Made by a program: the position numbers and the translations under genes
Assembly: GCA_965653565.1 (NCBI GenBank)
Contig: CBFHAI010000015.1
Location: 29,086 to 93,085 of the forward strand
Direction of reading: 5' to 3'
DNA: 64,000 bases
Source of the DNA: JALCLA01 sp965653565
Lineage (GTDB): Bacteria; Pseudomonadota; Gammaproteobacteria; Xanthomonadales; Xanthomonadaceae
Notes under the pieces: generated by a model
The model's input: only the letters and a program-made list of their open reading frames with translations
What the model was told of the DNA's origin: nothing
Databases searched by the model: none
Part shown: one piece after another, positions 16,560-25,041 of the stretch
Layout: each line of letters starts with the position of its first letter
Position numbering within the stretch: position 1 is the first letter of the stretch

Positions 16560-16816
16560 TACGCTCCTTCTCGTCGTGGTTAATCCCGCGACACGGGATT
16601 GGCGTCCCGCAATTCTCGGCGCATAGCGCCCATCACCGATGCCGGCGCTTTTTCATGGCCGGCACTCGGCGATGGGTCGCTCGCTTATGGCGGGCGGTGC
16701 GCGGGAGCCGAAAGGCTCGCCAGCTCCGAGAGTCTGGTACGCCAACCGCGCATCGTCCGTCACCTTGAGCCCATCAAGGCAGCGGACTTCCAGAGCGAGC
16801 CACGAGGAAGCCGCCA
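16560..16816 (+). other. Ash-like phage/plasmid leader region
   Basis: A leader of about 250 bases before the gene at 16817. In one frame it reads GRSLMAGGAREPKGSPAP...RYANRASSVT-like text (actual GRSLMAGGAREPKGSPAPRV, then WYANRASSVTLSPSRQRT), and in another frame AADFQSEPRGSRQ. This resembles the leader of the P4-phage Ash (host inhibition) family found in integrative elements of Pseudomonas and Xanthomonadales. A frame from 16639 to 16941 could be translated but overlaps the next gene. I treat it as an element-derived leader rather than a proven gene. Confidence 0.35.
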
Positions 16817-17236
16817 ATGACCCGTCCGAAGCCCCGCGCCCCAAGCGCCGCGAAGACTCACGCGCGCCGTTCGATATCGCACCCCGCCCCAGCCTCGCGA
16901 CGCACCCGTGCCGCCGCCGTGATCGACACGACCGCGCGTAACCCACCGCTCGTCGCCGACGCCTCTCAACTCACCGACTTGCTCGACGCCCACATCGACC
17001 GCCTGCACGACGTGCGCGCCGTGCTGTGGGCCATCGCCGCCACGCTGCAACGCACCGCCACCGACACTACGCCACCGCGCACGCTGCTCTTCGAACTCCA
17101 ACGCCTCGCCACCGCCGGCCTCACCGTCGCCAACGACTTCATCGACGCGATGACCGGCGAACGCGACTGCTTGAATCAGGACACTACACCGGCCCTGGTC
17201 GCGCCGGCATCACCGCCCGCCACCGCACCGCACTGA
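16817..17236 (+). CDS. Small helical protein of mobile-element type, unknown
   Basis: A 139-residue protein. The first 45 residues are basic and disordered (Arg, Pro, Ala-rich); the rest is a helical stretch (QLTDLLDAHIDRLHDVRAVL, LFELQRLATAGLTVANDFIDAM) and a Pro/Ala-rich tail. Small two-helix proteins with the same layout (DUF3077/DUF6124-like) often follow Ash-like leaders in integrative elements, and this gene sits directly after such a leader. No motif suggests an enzyme. Base composition is strongly C-rich and differs from the preceding HEPN gene, so the segment is a mosaic. Confidence 0.5.
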   Translation: MTRPKPRAPSAAKTHARRSISHPAPASRRTRAAAVIDTTARNPPLVADASQLTDLLDAHIDRLHDVRAVLWAIAATLQRTATDTTPPRTLLFELQRLATAGLTVANDFIDAMTGERDCLNQDTTPALVAPASPPATAPH

Positions 17237-17523
17237 GTCGAATCGAAGCTTCAACCCGATGCACGGGGACTGCATCGGGCGTCGAATCGACAATGTTGCC
17301 TTCGAAGAATGATTCATTTTGAAGTAGCGAACTCCGTCGAAAACAATATGTGTGCTATTACCACCGCGAGCGACAGATTTGGCGAAGAAACTCGGATAAT
17401 GTCCGATGAGGCGTCGGCAAGCAGGAGCACCGAGTAGAAAATCTGCCGGGAGTCCGAACATACTGGCCGCGTTACGCTCCCACTTCGAGGCATGAACTTA
17501 CGTTAGCAACTACCCGTATCGAT

Positions 17524-17952
17524 ATGCTTGAGAATCTTGCAAGTACGATGAGCCTCAAGGGCGTGCTCGATGGCCTCAAGCCGTATGGCTGGGAGCACAT
17601 CGATCACTGGGCCCAGGGCGAGTTCCATCACGATGTCGTGCTCCGGGTCCGGGACGTCCCTCCAGAACTGCCTGGAGACGTAATCGTCGTGAGCACCAAC
17701 TGCAACGGTGGCGTCAAAGAGGTACTATGCCTCGCCGACATACCGGATCGGTGGGGATTGTGGCACTACCGCTGCCCCGAGAATCCCGAATTTGCCGGGC
17801 CTGCACCTGAGGTTCGTGGATTCGCCCGTACCGTGCATTGGTTCAACCCTTGCGAGCTTCTGAAGCCCGGAACGCGCAGCGAGTACAAGGAAGAGTTCAG
17901 GCGTCGTCAGCGCGGCGGCGGCTACGTCTGCGTCGATGCTTCGGACGAGTAG
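17524..17952 (+). CDS. Hypothetical protein
   Basis: A 142-residue soluble protein without signal peptide or membrane segment. It has mixed alpha/beta composition with several Trp and Cys (YGWEHIDHWAQGEFHHD, STNCNGGVKEVLCLADI, LWHYRCPENPEF) and an acidic end (CVDASDE). I do not recognise the family. Its composition is less GC-biased than core genes, which agrees with the island-like surroundings. An internal ATG at 17548 (MSLKGVLDG) is an alternative start; neither has a good ribosome site. Size and context would suit an immunity-type protein, but nothing in the sequence proves it. Confidence 0.5.
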   Translation: MLENLASTMSLKGVLDGLKPYGWEHIDHWAQGEFHHDVVLRVRDVPPELPGDVIVVSTNCNGGVKEVLCLADIPDRWGLWHYRCPENPEFAGPAPEVRGFARTVHWFNPCELLKPGTRSEYKEEFRRRQRGGGYVCVDASDE

Positions 17953-18092
17953 TCTAGGCTAAGCAACGGATGATCAGGAAGAGTGTTCGAGTCGCTGATC
18001 GCGGAAGCGGGAACTGACACAACGCCCAGGGGGAGAAGCTGAGCTTTGCGATTAATCGATGGCTCGGGAACATAGCCGCTCGGAGGCCTGGC

Positions 18093-18530
18093 CTATGTTT
18101 CTTGGCGCGGGCTATCAACAGCCGCTTCAATCTCCGCGAGTTCGCTTCTTCGCCATCCCAATTTAGCCCCACCTATCCGCACACCCTTGAGACTAGCGAA
18201 ACCAATGTCTGCCGTATGAAGATTGGCGTTTCTAAGATCAGCGCCATCTAGCCACGCACCCGCAAGCAGCGCCCCCTCAAGATCAGACTGCGATAAGTTG
18301 GCGCGTAGCAGCACGGCGTTTGCCAGATTGGCCCCCCTGAGTTTTGCGCCACTCAAATTTGCACCCGTAAGATCAGCGCTCCTAAGGTCGGCCAATGAGA
18401 GATCAAAGCCCGACAGATCCCAATCCGCGAGAAGTGCTCCGTGTAATGAGGCACCGCGTAAATTCTTTGCGGAGAGCTTTGCCGCATCAACGACAATCTC
18501 TTCTCCATCTCTTCCTTTGATAATTTTCAC
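18093..18530 (-). CDS. Pentapeptide repeat protein
   Basis: A 145-residue protein. Residues about 18-120 are tandem A(D/N)LxX pentapeptides (ADLRSADLTGANLSGAKLRG, ANLANAVLLRANLSQSDLEG, ADLRNANLHTADIGFASLKG), which form a right-handed quadrilateral beta helix. Some members mimic DNA and protect gyrase (Qnr, MfpA); others are of unknown role. Its ATG overlaps the stop of the RHS-tail gene (ATGA), so it is translationally coupled as the last of three genes. That position is typical of an immunity gene behind a toxin. No signal peptide is seen, so it is likely cytoplasmic. Confidence 0.85.
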   Translation of the reverse strand: MKIIKGRDGEEIVVDAAKLSAKNLRGASLHGALLADWDLSGFDLSLADLRSADLTGANLSGAKLRGANLANAVLLRANLSQSDLEGALLAGAWLDGADLRNANLHTADIGFASLKGVRIGGAKLGWRRSELAEIEAAVDSPRQET

Positions 18531-19267
18531 CTGTTCCCCCAGTCAGCCGGGTCCGGCTTGATATCCCGAATTGGGTAAGCCAGCGGAGCTTGGCTTGGCG
18601 GCAGACTACCAGGAACAATATTTGGGTCTTGCCCGAGAATTCTTGCCGCGACGTATCGATGAGCTCCCTCTACAATTACATCGCCATCGACAGAAATCGG
18701 TGGCGCAGGACTTCCGCCAGCTAGTCTCTCAACGTAATTCTTAACCACCGGCACGGAAACGCCTCGCTGGGTGGTAAGCATTTTTGAGTCTGAAAGTGCG
18801 CTGGCAATTACATCAGCTGTCACCTTGATGCCCGCTGCTAGCGGCACACTCAGGGAAGCACCGCCAATTGCATCGCCCGCCGCGATGTCGCCGACGACTA
18901 CCGCCGCATTGTGGACAGCCGCCGGATTGGCGAGCAACGCCCCTCCGCCGTAGCCGGCACCTACGATTCCCAAACCGATCAATGCGCCTGTGCCCGCGGC
19001 ATCGCGTTGCGCACGAAATTCGCTGACCGATATCCGCCCCGCATTCATATCGTCGATGGCGCGATCCATGCGCCAGATCGCGACGCCCTCACGCCCGTCG
19101 GGGTCCACGAACGTGTACGGGTTGTTGTTGGCGTACCAGTAGCGATTGAAGTTCTGTTCGTCTGCGGGCTTCGGATCGGGGCTCAGAAACCGCGCAGCTG
19201 CCTGGCCGCTGACGGACAGCAAAAGCACCCACAGCAATGCCAGCCAGATCGTCTTGTTCGTCGTCAT
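18527..19267 (-). CDS. Secreted RHS-core tail protein with putative C-terminal toxin domain
   Basis: A 246-residue protein. Residues 5-24 form a signal peptide (IWLALLWVLLLSVSGQAA). Residues 26-60 are the end of an RHS-repeat-associated core (RFLSPDPKPADEQNFNRYWY, then NNNPYTFVDPDGRE), normally found after more than a thousand residues of RHS shell. It continues into a Gly/Ala-rich segment and ends with ISVDGDVIVEGAHRYVAARI, which resembles the DG-x-(I/V)-x-GHHR turn of ParB/Srx-like folds. It therefore looks like a detached polymorphic-toxin tip with its own export signal. It overlaps the upstream transglutaminase-like gene and the downstream pentapeptide gene by four bases each. A longer frame upstream is only the shadow of the transglutaminase gene. 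Confidence 0.7.
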   Translation of the reverse strand: MTTNKTIWLALLWVLLLSVSGQAAARFLSPDPKPADEQNFNRYWYANNNPYTFVDPDGREGVAIWRMDRAIDDMNAGRISVSEFRAQRDAAGTGALIGLGIVGAGYGGGALLANPAAVHNAAVVVGDIAAGDAIGGASLSVPLAAGIKVTADVIASALSDSKMLTTQRGVSVPVVKNYVERLAGGSPAPPISVDGDVIVEGAHRYVAARILGQDPNIVPGSLPPSQAPLAYPIRDIKPDPADWGNR

Positions 19268-20268
19268 TGCCCTGCTCCTATTCGCTTCTTCTCGCGTTCG
19301 ATCTCTTCCAGATACGCCGCTTGCCATTCGGGCGTCGAATTCGGCTCCTTCCAGCCCAGCGCTTCGGCTTCGGCGAACAGGTTCAGGTTGGCCTGTTGCA
19401 TGAAGCGGACTTCTGCGCGGAGTTCGGGCGGGATGTCGGTGGCGTCCGGGTATTGTCGCTCGATCGGTTTCAGCATCAGGAAGTAGCCGGAGCCCGCGTG
19501 CAGCAGGGCACCCACATTGCGTGGGTCGAAGCTCAGTGCCAGATCTGCCGTCGCGATCTTCGCCATTGCGAAGTCTTCGGTTCTGTAATGTTCCATCAGC
19601 ACGCCGAGCAATTCGGCCAAGCTTTCGCGTGGAGTCAAGGGCCGCAGATAGATTCCGCTTTCGAGGGCCCGCTCGGAGATATCGAGTAGTCGGACGTAGC
19701 TGCTGTCGTACTTGAAGCCGCCGGATGTGGCTTCCACGTTGAGCCATTCGCCACCATCGTCGAGGTATTTGACGAGCAGGTGGTGCGGCGCGGCGGCCAA
19801 CGTCACGCGCAGGCCCAGTTTCTGGCCGAGGATGGCGAACAGTATCGGCATCGATACGCAGTTTCCCTTGCGGGTGGCGAGGTATCGGGCGAGTTGCTTG
19901 GTCCGCGGGTCGTGGCCCATCGGATCGTCGAGGTCGTAGCCGAACGGACGATGATCGTTCCAGGGCCCGGGCTCGTAGAGCGACGAGAGCAGCAGATCGA
20001 GTTTCGCCCGGTTGGACGCGCCACTCGGGAAGCGGGCCCGAGTCCGGGCGACCCAGTCGTCGATTTGCCGGAAGGTGGCCTGCGCGTCGATCGCCGGATC
20101 GATCACACGATCGATGGCGATTTTCGCTTGTGCCAGATCGACTTCGGCATCGGGCACGTCGAGCAATAGGCGAAGCGATTGCAGGTCCGCGGCCGGATTG
20201 GATTCTGCCGCGTGCGCCGGTAGGCCAGAACCCAGGCACGCGAGTGCGATCAACAGGCTTTTCAGCAT
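19264..20268 (-). CDS. Exported SirB1-type transglutaminase-like protein
   Basis: A 334-residue protein with signal peptide (MLKSLLIALACLGSGLPAHA). The core is transglutaminase-like (SirB1/Transglut_core2 type): KGNCVSM with C137, PHHLLVKY with H162/H163, and EWLNVEATSGG, which supply the Cys-His-acid set. The C-terminal third is helical and TPR-like (MEHYRTEDFAMAKIATADLAL), as in the SirB1 family. Such proteins are protease- or transglutaminase-fold enzymes of mostly unknown substrate. Being exported and coupled (ATGA) to an RHS-tail protein, it might process or modify that protein in the periplasm. This is inference. Confidence 0.78.
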   Translation of the reverse strand: MLKSLLIALACLGSGLPAHAAESNPAADLQSLRLLLDVPDAEVDLAQAKIAIDRVIDPAIDAQATFRQIDDWVARTRARFPSGASNRAKLDLLLSSLYEPGPWNDHRPFGYDLDDPMGHDPRTKQLARYLATRKGNCVSMPILFAILGQKLGLRVTLAAAPHHLLVKYLDDGGEWLNVEATSGGFKYDSSYVRLLDISERALESGIYLRPLTPRESLAELLGVLMEHYRTEDFAMAKIATADLALSFDPRNVGALLHAGSGYFLMLKPIERQYPDATDIPPELRAEVRFMQQANLNLFAEAEALGWKEPNSTPEWQAAYLEEIEREKKRIGAGQ

Positions 20269-20495
20269 CGTCGGGCCGCCGTCATGACGCAGGTGCGCCG
20301 GTAGTGAGCGGGCGGGCCAGATAAGGGACGACTCCGAAGAACTGCCCCTAGCTTTGGTCCACCCTCGCTACCAATAAACGACGCGGGGCGGCCGATCGCA
20401 CAAACATCGTCCTCTGAACTTTGCGCCGCCCTCGGCATGACATGGCATGGCGATCAGGTCTTGGCCGGATGCGCACAATGCACCACTCGTCGCCG

Positions 20496-21686
20496 TCAAA
20501 CAGCGATCGGCTTCTTTCGCCTCGACGCCGCGGCCGCCGCCTTTCGGATGATTCGATAGACACGCGAGTACTCATCGTGTGCGACCACTTCGCCTGTTTC
20601 GGCGTGCTCGACCCTTTCGATTGCAGTCAAGCTGCAGAGGTGCCAGTCGGTTTTCCGTGGACGACCCAGATCGAGCAGTGTCAAGCCGCTGAGGCTCAAG
20701 CAGGTTCCATCATCGGGCGATGATGGCTGTTGCAGCCACGGACTGAGCCTGAGCGACCCGATGTATACGCGGTCGCGTCCCGGGCGTTCTTCGACAGCCC
20801 GCTCGATTTCATGAATCGGATAACAGAACAACCTTGTTTTGAACCGCTGTCTGTTGGGCCGCGGCTTCCGCTCACCGAGTAGCTCCCGCAGGCGGGCCCT
20901 CGCTTTCTCCAACTCTTCGTCGAATTCCGGTGCTGCGTCCGGAGTTACGTCGGTTTCGGGCACTACGTCTTCGCCGACGACCACATAAGGCTCGTATTCC
21001 ACGGGAAGCTTCGCCGCAATCAGCGACGTGAAGTCGCGCAGCGGAACCGAACAATCGAGCCAGCTTCCGCCGATTCGATGCCAGACCAGGGACTTGTACT
21101 TCGTACGGCGGGTGATGGGCTCCGCTCTGGATTCTGCCAGGCGCTGCTCCGCGGCATCGCCCGCCGTGGGCAACGCGACGTCTGGTTGGTCGACCGTGAA
21201 CAGCACGAATCGACGTTTCGCTGCGGCCCGGAGATAAAGGTCACGGACGTTCTGGAACCACTCCCAGGTATAGGCGAAATCCTCGGCACCGGGCTCGCCT
21301 CGATAAGTTTTCTTATCGATCGAAGCATAGCGCTTGCGAAATTGGGACCTGGTCAGCTGGTCCAAGGCCGCTGCGATGTCGCGCACCTGGGCCGGCGTTT
21401 TAAGGCTCATCGCATAGTCCGAGCCGCCGTAGAGCGGCTCGCCGCCAAGGACGGCATGATTCAACGGATACGTTCCACCGCCGGCCTTCAGGTGGCCGTC
21501 GGACAGCGTCCGGTGCATCGCATCCCACGACTTGTCGCTTTCCGCAGCGAACTCCTGGTCTCCGTCGAGATACTTTTCCTCGATCGTAGATTGGAGATAC
21601 TCGAGCCGTGCCTGGTCGCTGCCGAGCTTGCGCAATTTTGCAACTTCTTGCGCGGTCAACGCGAAATGGACGCCCAGACGGCTCAT
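20496..21686 (-). CDS. DUF1877 family protein with C-terminal extension
   Basis: A 396-residue cytoplasmic protein. Residues about 1-170 are DUF1877 (YfbM-like): MSRLGVHFALT, DKSWDAMHRTLSDG, YPLNHAVLGG and WEWFQNVRDLYLRAAAKRRFVLFT. Normal DUF1877 proteins end there (about 160-170 residues). Here a further 225 residues follow, with a Glu/Arg-rich helix (EFDEELEKARARLRELLGERKP) and a second alpha/beta part rich in Arg (RVYIGSLRLSPWLQQ). I chose the start at 21686 because GGGAGA lies before it. Function is unknown for the family. Confidence 0.7.
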   Translation of the reverse strand: MSRLGVHFALTAQEVAKLRKLGSDQARLEYLQSTIEEKYLDGDQEFAAESDKSWDAMHRTLSDGHLKAGGGTYPLNHAVLGGEPLYGGSDYAMSLKTPAQVRDIAAALDQLTRSQFRKRYASIDKKTYRGEPGAEDFAYTWEWFQNVRDLYLRAAAKRRFVLFTVDQPDVALPTAGDAAEQRLAESRAEPITRRTKYKSLVWHRIGGSWLDCSVPLRDFTSLIAAKLPVEYEPYVVVGEDVVPETDVTPDAAPEFDEELEKARARLRELLGERKPRPNRQRFKTRLFCYPIHEIERAVEERPGRDRVYIGSLRLSPWLQQPSSPDDGTCLSLSGLTLLDLGRPRKTDWHLCSLTAIERVEHAETGEVVAHDEYSRVYRIIRKAAAAASRRKKPIAV

Positions 21687-21986
21687 CGGTTCTCCCACCG
21701 GTTCTGCAGAGCAATGATGATATTTCACCGTCGGCACCCGATCCGCTTGCGAATCGGCGCACCGTCACAAACAGCAATTTTGGCAAATGCCTGCAAACGA
21801 GCCAGCGACCGGGCGCTTTGGCTGGATCGTCACCATCCGTCACACATGCCATTTCTCTAATGATCGATCGAAGTAACCGTCGCGCGCTCCATGTTCGCGT
21901 ACGGCAAAAGATATGTTTCAATTACTAAGCGCCGGCGCCGCTGGCGGCGATACCGCTGCACCAAGTGAACCCGGGGAGAACCGCTC
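21687..21986. other. Divergent intergenic region, no gene seen
   Basis: 300 bases between divergent DUF1877 and membrane-protein genes. It has lower GC around 21850-21930 (TATGTTTCAATTACTAAG), where promoters for either side could lie. No RNA gene or convincing frame was recognised. Confidence 0.35.
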
Positions 21987-22424
21987 ATGCCAAAGCTATT
22001 GCGCAATGTGCTCGCCGTTATCGTGGGTCTTGTCGTCGGCAGCATCGTCAATATGGGCCTCATCACGTTGAGCCCATCGCTGATTCCACCACCTGCCGGG
22101 GTGGATGTGAGCAATGCGGAAAGTCTGGCCGCCGGGATTCGTCTATTCGAGCCGCGGCATTTCGTCATGCCGTTCCTGGCGCATGCGCTCGGAACGCTGG
22201 TCGGCGCGCTTGTGGCTTATCTGATCGCGGCGAGCTACAAGTCGCGGTTCGCGTATGCGATCGGTGTGATTTTTCTTTGCGGCGGCGTGGCGGCGAGTTT
22301 CATGATTCCGGCGCCGGCCTGGTTCATCGCGCTCGATCTGTTGGTTGCATATTTGCCGATGGCCTGGTTGGCGGTGCGGATCGGCAGCCGCGTGCAACGA
22401 GTCGGCGCAAAGATGCCGAACTAG
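21987..22424 (+). CDS. Four-helix integral membrane protein, unknown
   Basis: A 145-residue protein with four predicted transmembrane helices (about residues 7-27, 60-83, 87-106, 110-130). It has a short periplasmic segment with PPPAGVDVSNAESLAAGI after the first helix. GGGGAGAA precedes the ATG. Similar small proteins are annotated only as hypothetical membrane proteins. It is followed by the carbonic anhydrase gene, 126 bases away, but the two need not be linked. Confidence 0.75.
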   Translation: MPKLLRNVLAVIVGLVVGSIVNMGLITLSPSLIPPPAGVDVSNAESLAAGIRLFEPRHFVMPFLAHALGTLVGALVAYLIAASYKSRFAYAIGVIFLCGGVAASFMIPAPAWFIALDLLVAYLPMAWLAVRIGSRVQRVGAKMPN

Positions 22425-22550
22425 CAATCCGGCCGATCGCGTTCGCGCCGGCTCCTAAGGTAGTTCCGCCAGCTGATTGCCGCCTGACAAAAGTTTCCGA
22501 GCGCAACACGCGCGACGCGAGTAGCCTGCGGCAAGGTCAGGGGGTACCAC

Positions 22551-23300
22551 GTGAACATCCAATACTCGCTACGCGCGATCGTCATCGCCGCCACGTTCTG
22601 CTGTGCGGGCACGGCACAGGCCGAACACGCAGAATGGTCTTACGAAGGCGACGAAGGCCCCGCCGAATGGGGCGAACTCGATGAGGCTTTCGCCAGTTGC
22701 AAGCTTGGCCATGTGCAGTCTCCGATCGACATCCACGGCGCGACGACGGCCGACCTGCCTGCGATCGAATTCGACTATCGGCCCGCGCCGCTCAAGGTGA
22801 TCGACAACGGTCATACGATCCAGGTGAACTACGCGCCCGGCAGTTCGATCGATGTCGGCGGAGCGCGTTATTCGCTGGTGCAATTCCATTTCCACAAACC
22901 CAGCGAAGAACGCATCGACGGCGAATCGCATGCGATGGTGGCGCATCTGGTGCACAAGGGCGACGACGGCAAGCTCGCGGTGGTCGCGGTGCTGCTCGAT
23001 CCGGGCGGCGCCAATCCCGTGATCGACGCGATCTGGGCCAACCTGCCGACGGGAAAAGGCAAGGAAGTCGCTGTCGAAAGCACGATCGATGCGGCGAGCT
23101 TGCTGCCCGCCGACCGGGGCTATTACACGTTCGAAGGTTCGCTCACCACGCCGCCGTGCAGCGAAGAGGTGCGCTGGTTCGTGCTCAAAACAGCGGTAAC
23201 GATTTCAGAGGGCGAGATCGCCGCATTCGGCAGGCTTTATCCGATGAATGCGCGACCGACGCAGCCGCTCAACGGCCGCACCGTCGAAGCCAGCCGCTGA
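22551..23300 (+). CDS. Alpha-type carbonic anhydrase, periplasmic
   Basis: A 249-residue alpha-carbonic anhydrase, which interconverts CO2 and bicarbonate. The signal peptide ends near GTAQA. Zinc ligands are H113 and H115 in QFHFHKPSEE and H132 in MVAHLVH. Other hallmarks are QSPIDI near residue 56 and the C-terminal YYTFEGSLTTPPCSEEVRWFV. A disulfide between the Cys before the QSP motif (FASCKLG) and TPPCSE is normal for the bacterial family. The start codon is GTG, with AGGGGG upstream. The periplasmic enzyme usually helps bicarbonate supply or pH control. Confidence 0.95.
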   Translation: MNIQYSLRAIVIAATFCCAGTAQAEHAEWSYEGDEGPAEWGELDEAFASCKLGHVQSPIDIHGATTADLPAIEFDYRPAPLKVIDNGHTIQVNYAPGSSIDVGGARYSLVQFHFHKPSEERIDGESHAMVAHLVHKGDDGKLAVVAVLLDPGGANPVIDAIWANLPTGKGKEVAVESTIDAASLLPADRGYYTFEGSLTTPPCSEEVRWFVLKTAVTISEGEIAAFGRLYPMNARPTQPLNGRTVEASR

Positions 23301-23365
23301 GCCACACGGCGCAACCGTGCCGCAAAAGTGGTACGGTTCGCGCCCGCGTTTTCACTGTGCCGCGC

Positions 23366-24214
23366 ATGCCCCGCTACTCCGGTCCGCTGCTGACCCGCTC
23401 ACTGGCCGATGCGCTGCTCGCGGCGCGCACCGCGGGCGTCTCGAGCTTCCGAGCTTCGTTCGATCTCGATCGCTCGATCGGTGAAGCCGCGCTCGATGCC
23501 GATGGCTGGCGCTGGAACGGCCAACATTACCCATGGCCGGAAGGTTTGAAAGACCGCACGCTGTACTTCTGGGACGGCGACGCATTCGCGCCGTTGCAAC
23601 GCTTCGCGCGATCGCTGATCAAGCTGGTGCCCACTGAGTGGGGCGCGCCGACGTTCGAGATCGACGGCATCAAGATGCTGCCGACCTCGCAGGTGTCGCC
23701 GTATCTCGATGCGCAGCGCAAAGTGGCGCTCGTGCAGCCGCGTGGCAAACAGGTGCTCGATTGTTGCGGCGGCCTCGGTTACTTCGCCGCGTGGTGCCTC
23801 GCCGAAGGCGCGGCGCGCGTGCACAGTTTCGAGAAGAACGTCGATGTGTTGTGGGTGCGCGAACACAATCCGTGGTCGCCCGATGCCGATGCCGAACCGC
23901 GGCTGCAACTCGAACACGCCGATATCGCCACCGCCATCACCACCCTGCCCGACCAATCCTTCGACGCCGCCCTGCACGATCCGCCACGCTTCGGCATCGC
24001 CGGCGAACTGTATTCGCAAGCCTTCTACGACCAACTCGCGCGCGTGCTGCGTCCGAAGGGCCGCCTGTTCCACTACACCGGCTCCCCCAACCAGAAGACC
24101 AGCGGCCGCGATGTTCCGGGCGAAGTGGCGAAGCGGTTGGTCAAGGCCGGGTTTACCGTTGAACGGGTGCTCGATGGGGTGTTCGGAGTAAAAGGTGGCG
24201 GACGGGCGAGGTAG
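23366..24214 (+). CDS. Class I SAM-dependent methyltransferase
   Basis: A 282-residue protein. Residues about 128-260 form a Rossmann methyltransferase: VLDCCGGLGYFAAW (SAM binding), HSFEKNVDVL (acidic end of strand 2), DAALHDPPRFG (the DPPR position of motif IV) and LARVLRPKGRLFHYTG. The N-terminal 125 residues are a substrate- or RNA-binding extension (WNGQHYPWPEGLKDR). The DPPR motif suggests methylation of an amino group in RNA, DNA or a small molecule, but it is not the NPPY motif of N6-adenine enzymes. The start could also be GTG at 23357. An inverted repeat follows, at 24231. Confidence 0.82.
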   Translation: MPRYSGPLLTRSLADALLAARTAGVSSFRASFDLDRSIGEAALDADGWRWNGQHYPWPEGLKDRTLYFWDGDAFAPLQRFARSLIKLVPTEWGAPTFEIDGIKMLPTSQVSPYLDAQRKVALVQPRGKQVLDCCGGLGYFAAWCLAEGAARVHSFEKNVDVLWVREHNPWSPDADAEPRLQLEHADIATAITTLPDQSFDAALHDPPRFGIAGELYSQAFYDQLARVLRPKGRLFHYTGSPNQKTSGRDVPGEVAKRLVKAGFTVERVLDGVFGVKGGGRAR

Positions 24215-24230
24215 TGTTGTGGCGCCTGTC

Positions 24231-24314
24231 GGAATCGGGAATGGGGAATCGGGAGAAAAGCCCGCAATCTGCCTAGCTCTAGCTCTTATCCCGATTCCCG
24301 ATTCCCGATTCCCA
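24231..24314. repeat. Dispersed GGGAATCGGG inverted repeat
   Basis: Left arm with GGAATCGGGA units (24231-24254) and right arm with TCCCGATTCCCGATTCCCG (24289-24314), able to form a long hairpin between the methyltransferase and GNAT genes. The same unit occurs at 52041-52171 and 62941-62962. Confidence 0.7.
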
Positions 24315-24351
24315 CCCCAAAGCCCGACAACTTCCAGAGACAAACCACCCG

Positions 24352-24831
24352 ATGCCGACCACGATCGCCGTAGAGCGAGTCGAAACACCCGAACAAGCAG
24401 CCACGGCGCGCGAACTGTTCGTCGAATATGCCGAAGCCATCGGGGTCGATCTCGAATATCAAGGCTTCGCCGCCGAACTCGCAGGCTTGCCTTCGCCCTA
24501 TGTAGCGCCGCATGGCGCACTGCTGATCGCCCGCATCGATGGGCGGGTCGCAGGCTGCGTCGCGCTGCGTCGTCTCGAAGCATCGATCGCAGAAATGAAG
24601 CGTCTCTATGCGAGACCGGAATTTCGCGGCCATGGACTCGGTGAACGTCTTGTCGGCGAAGCCATCGACGTCGCGCGCCACGCCGGCTACGCAGCACTCA
24701 GGCTGGACACACTCGCCGCCATGCAATCGGCGCAGAAACTTTACGCGAAACTTGGATTCGTCGAGATTCCGGCCTACAACGACATGCATCTGCCGGGCAC
24801 GCGGTTTTATCAACTCGATTTGACGAAGTGA
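24352..24831 (+). CDS. GNAT-family N-acetyltransferase
   Basis: A 159-residue GNAT protein. It has the typical strand 4 (GALLIARIDGRVAGCVALR), motif A RPEFRGHGLGERLVGEAI for acetyl-CoA pyrophosphate binding, and the C-terminal AMQSAQKLYAKLGFVEI. These enzymes move an acetyl group from acetyl-CoA to an amine, and the acceptor cannot be told. Length matches single-domain GNATs. It lies alone between a repeat and the permease gene. Confidence 0.9.
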   Translation: MPTTIAVERVETPEQAATARELFVEYAEAIGVDLEYQGFAAELAGLPSPYVAPHGALLIARIDGRVAGCVALRRLEASIAEMKRLYARPEFRGHGLGERLVGEAIDVARHAGYAALRLDTLAAMQSAQKLYAKLGFVEIPAYNDMHLPGTRFYQLDLTK

Positions 24832-25041
24832 TCGCCAACGCGTCGAGCCGTCGCCAGTTGCGACGGCGAGCGCTGTCATCTGCGCCCAGGGTGAGCCCCG
24901 CTTCCACTGTCGCCGTTTCGCACAATTCGACTCGATACGGCTCGAATCAATCACGTTCCAACGCACCCATGACCTTGGGCACGGTCGCTACTTGCATGCG
25001 CTTTGAAAGAGTCCCCGGCTTCTCCCTGCGGAGCCGCACGC

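Noticed and set aside
17210..17461. Minus-strand frame of 83 residues between the island genes
   Set aside because: No ribosome site, no recognisable motif, and it overlaps the end of the gene at 16817-17236.
19268..20239. Long frame that would extend the RHS-tail protein upstream to 570 residues
   Set aside because: It is antisense-frame shadow of the transglutaminase-like gene and lacks RHS repeats. The ATG at 19267 is followed by a clear signal peptide.
22697..23365. Long open frame upstream of the methyltransferase
   Set aside because: It is a shadow of the carbonic anhydrase gene (Arg/Pro-rich translation); the real start is near 23366.
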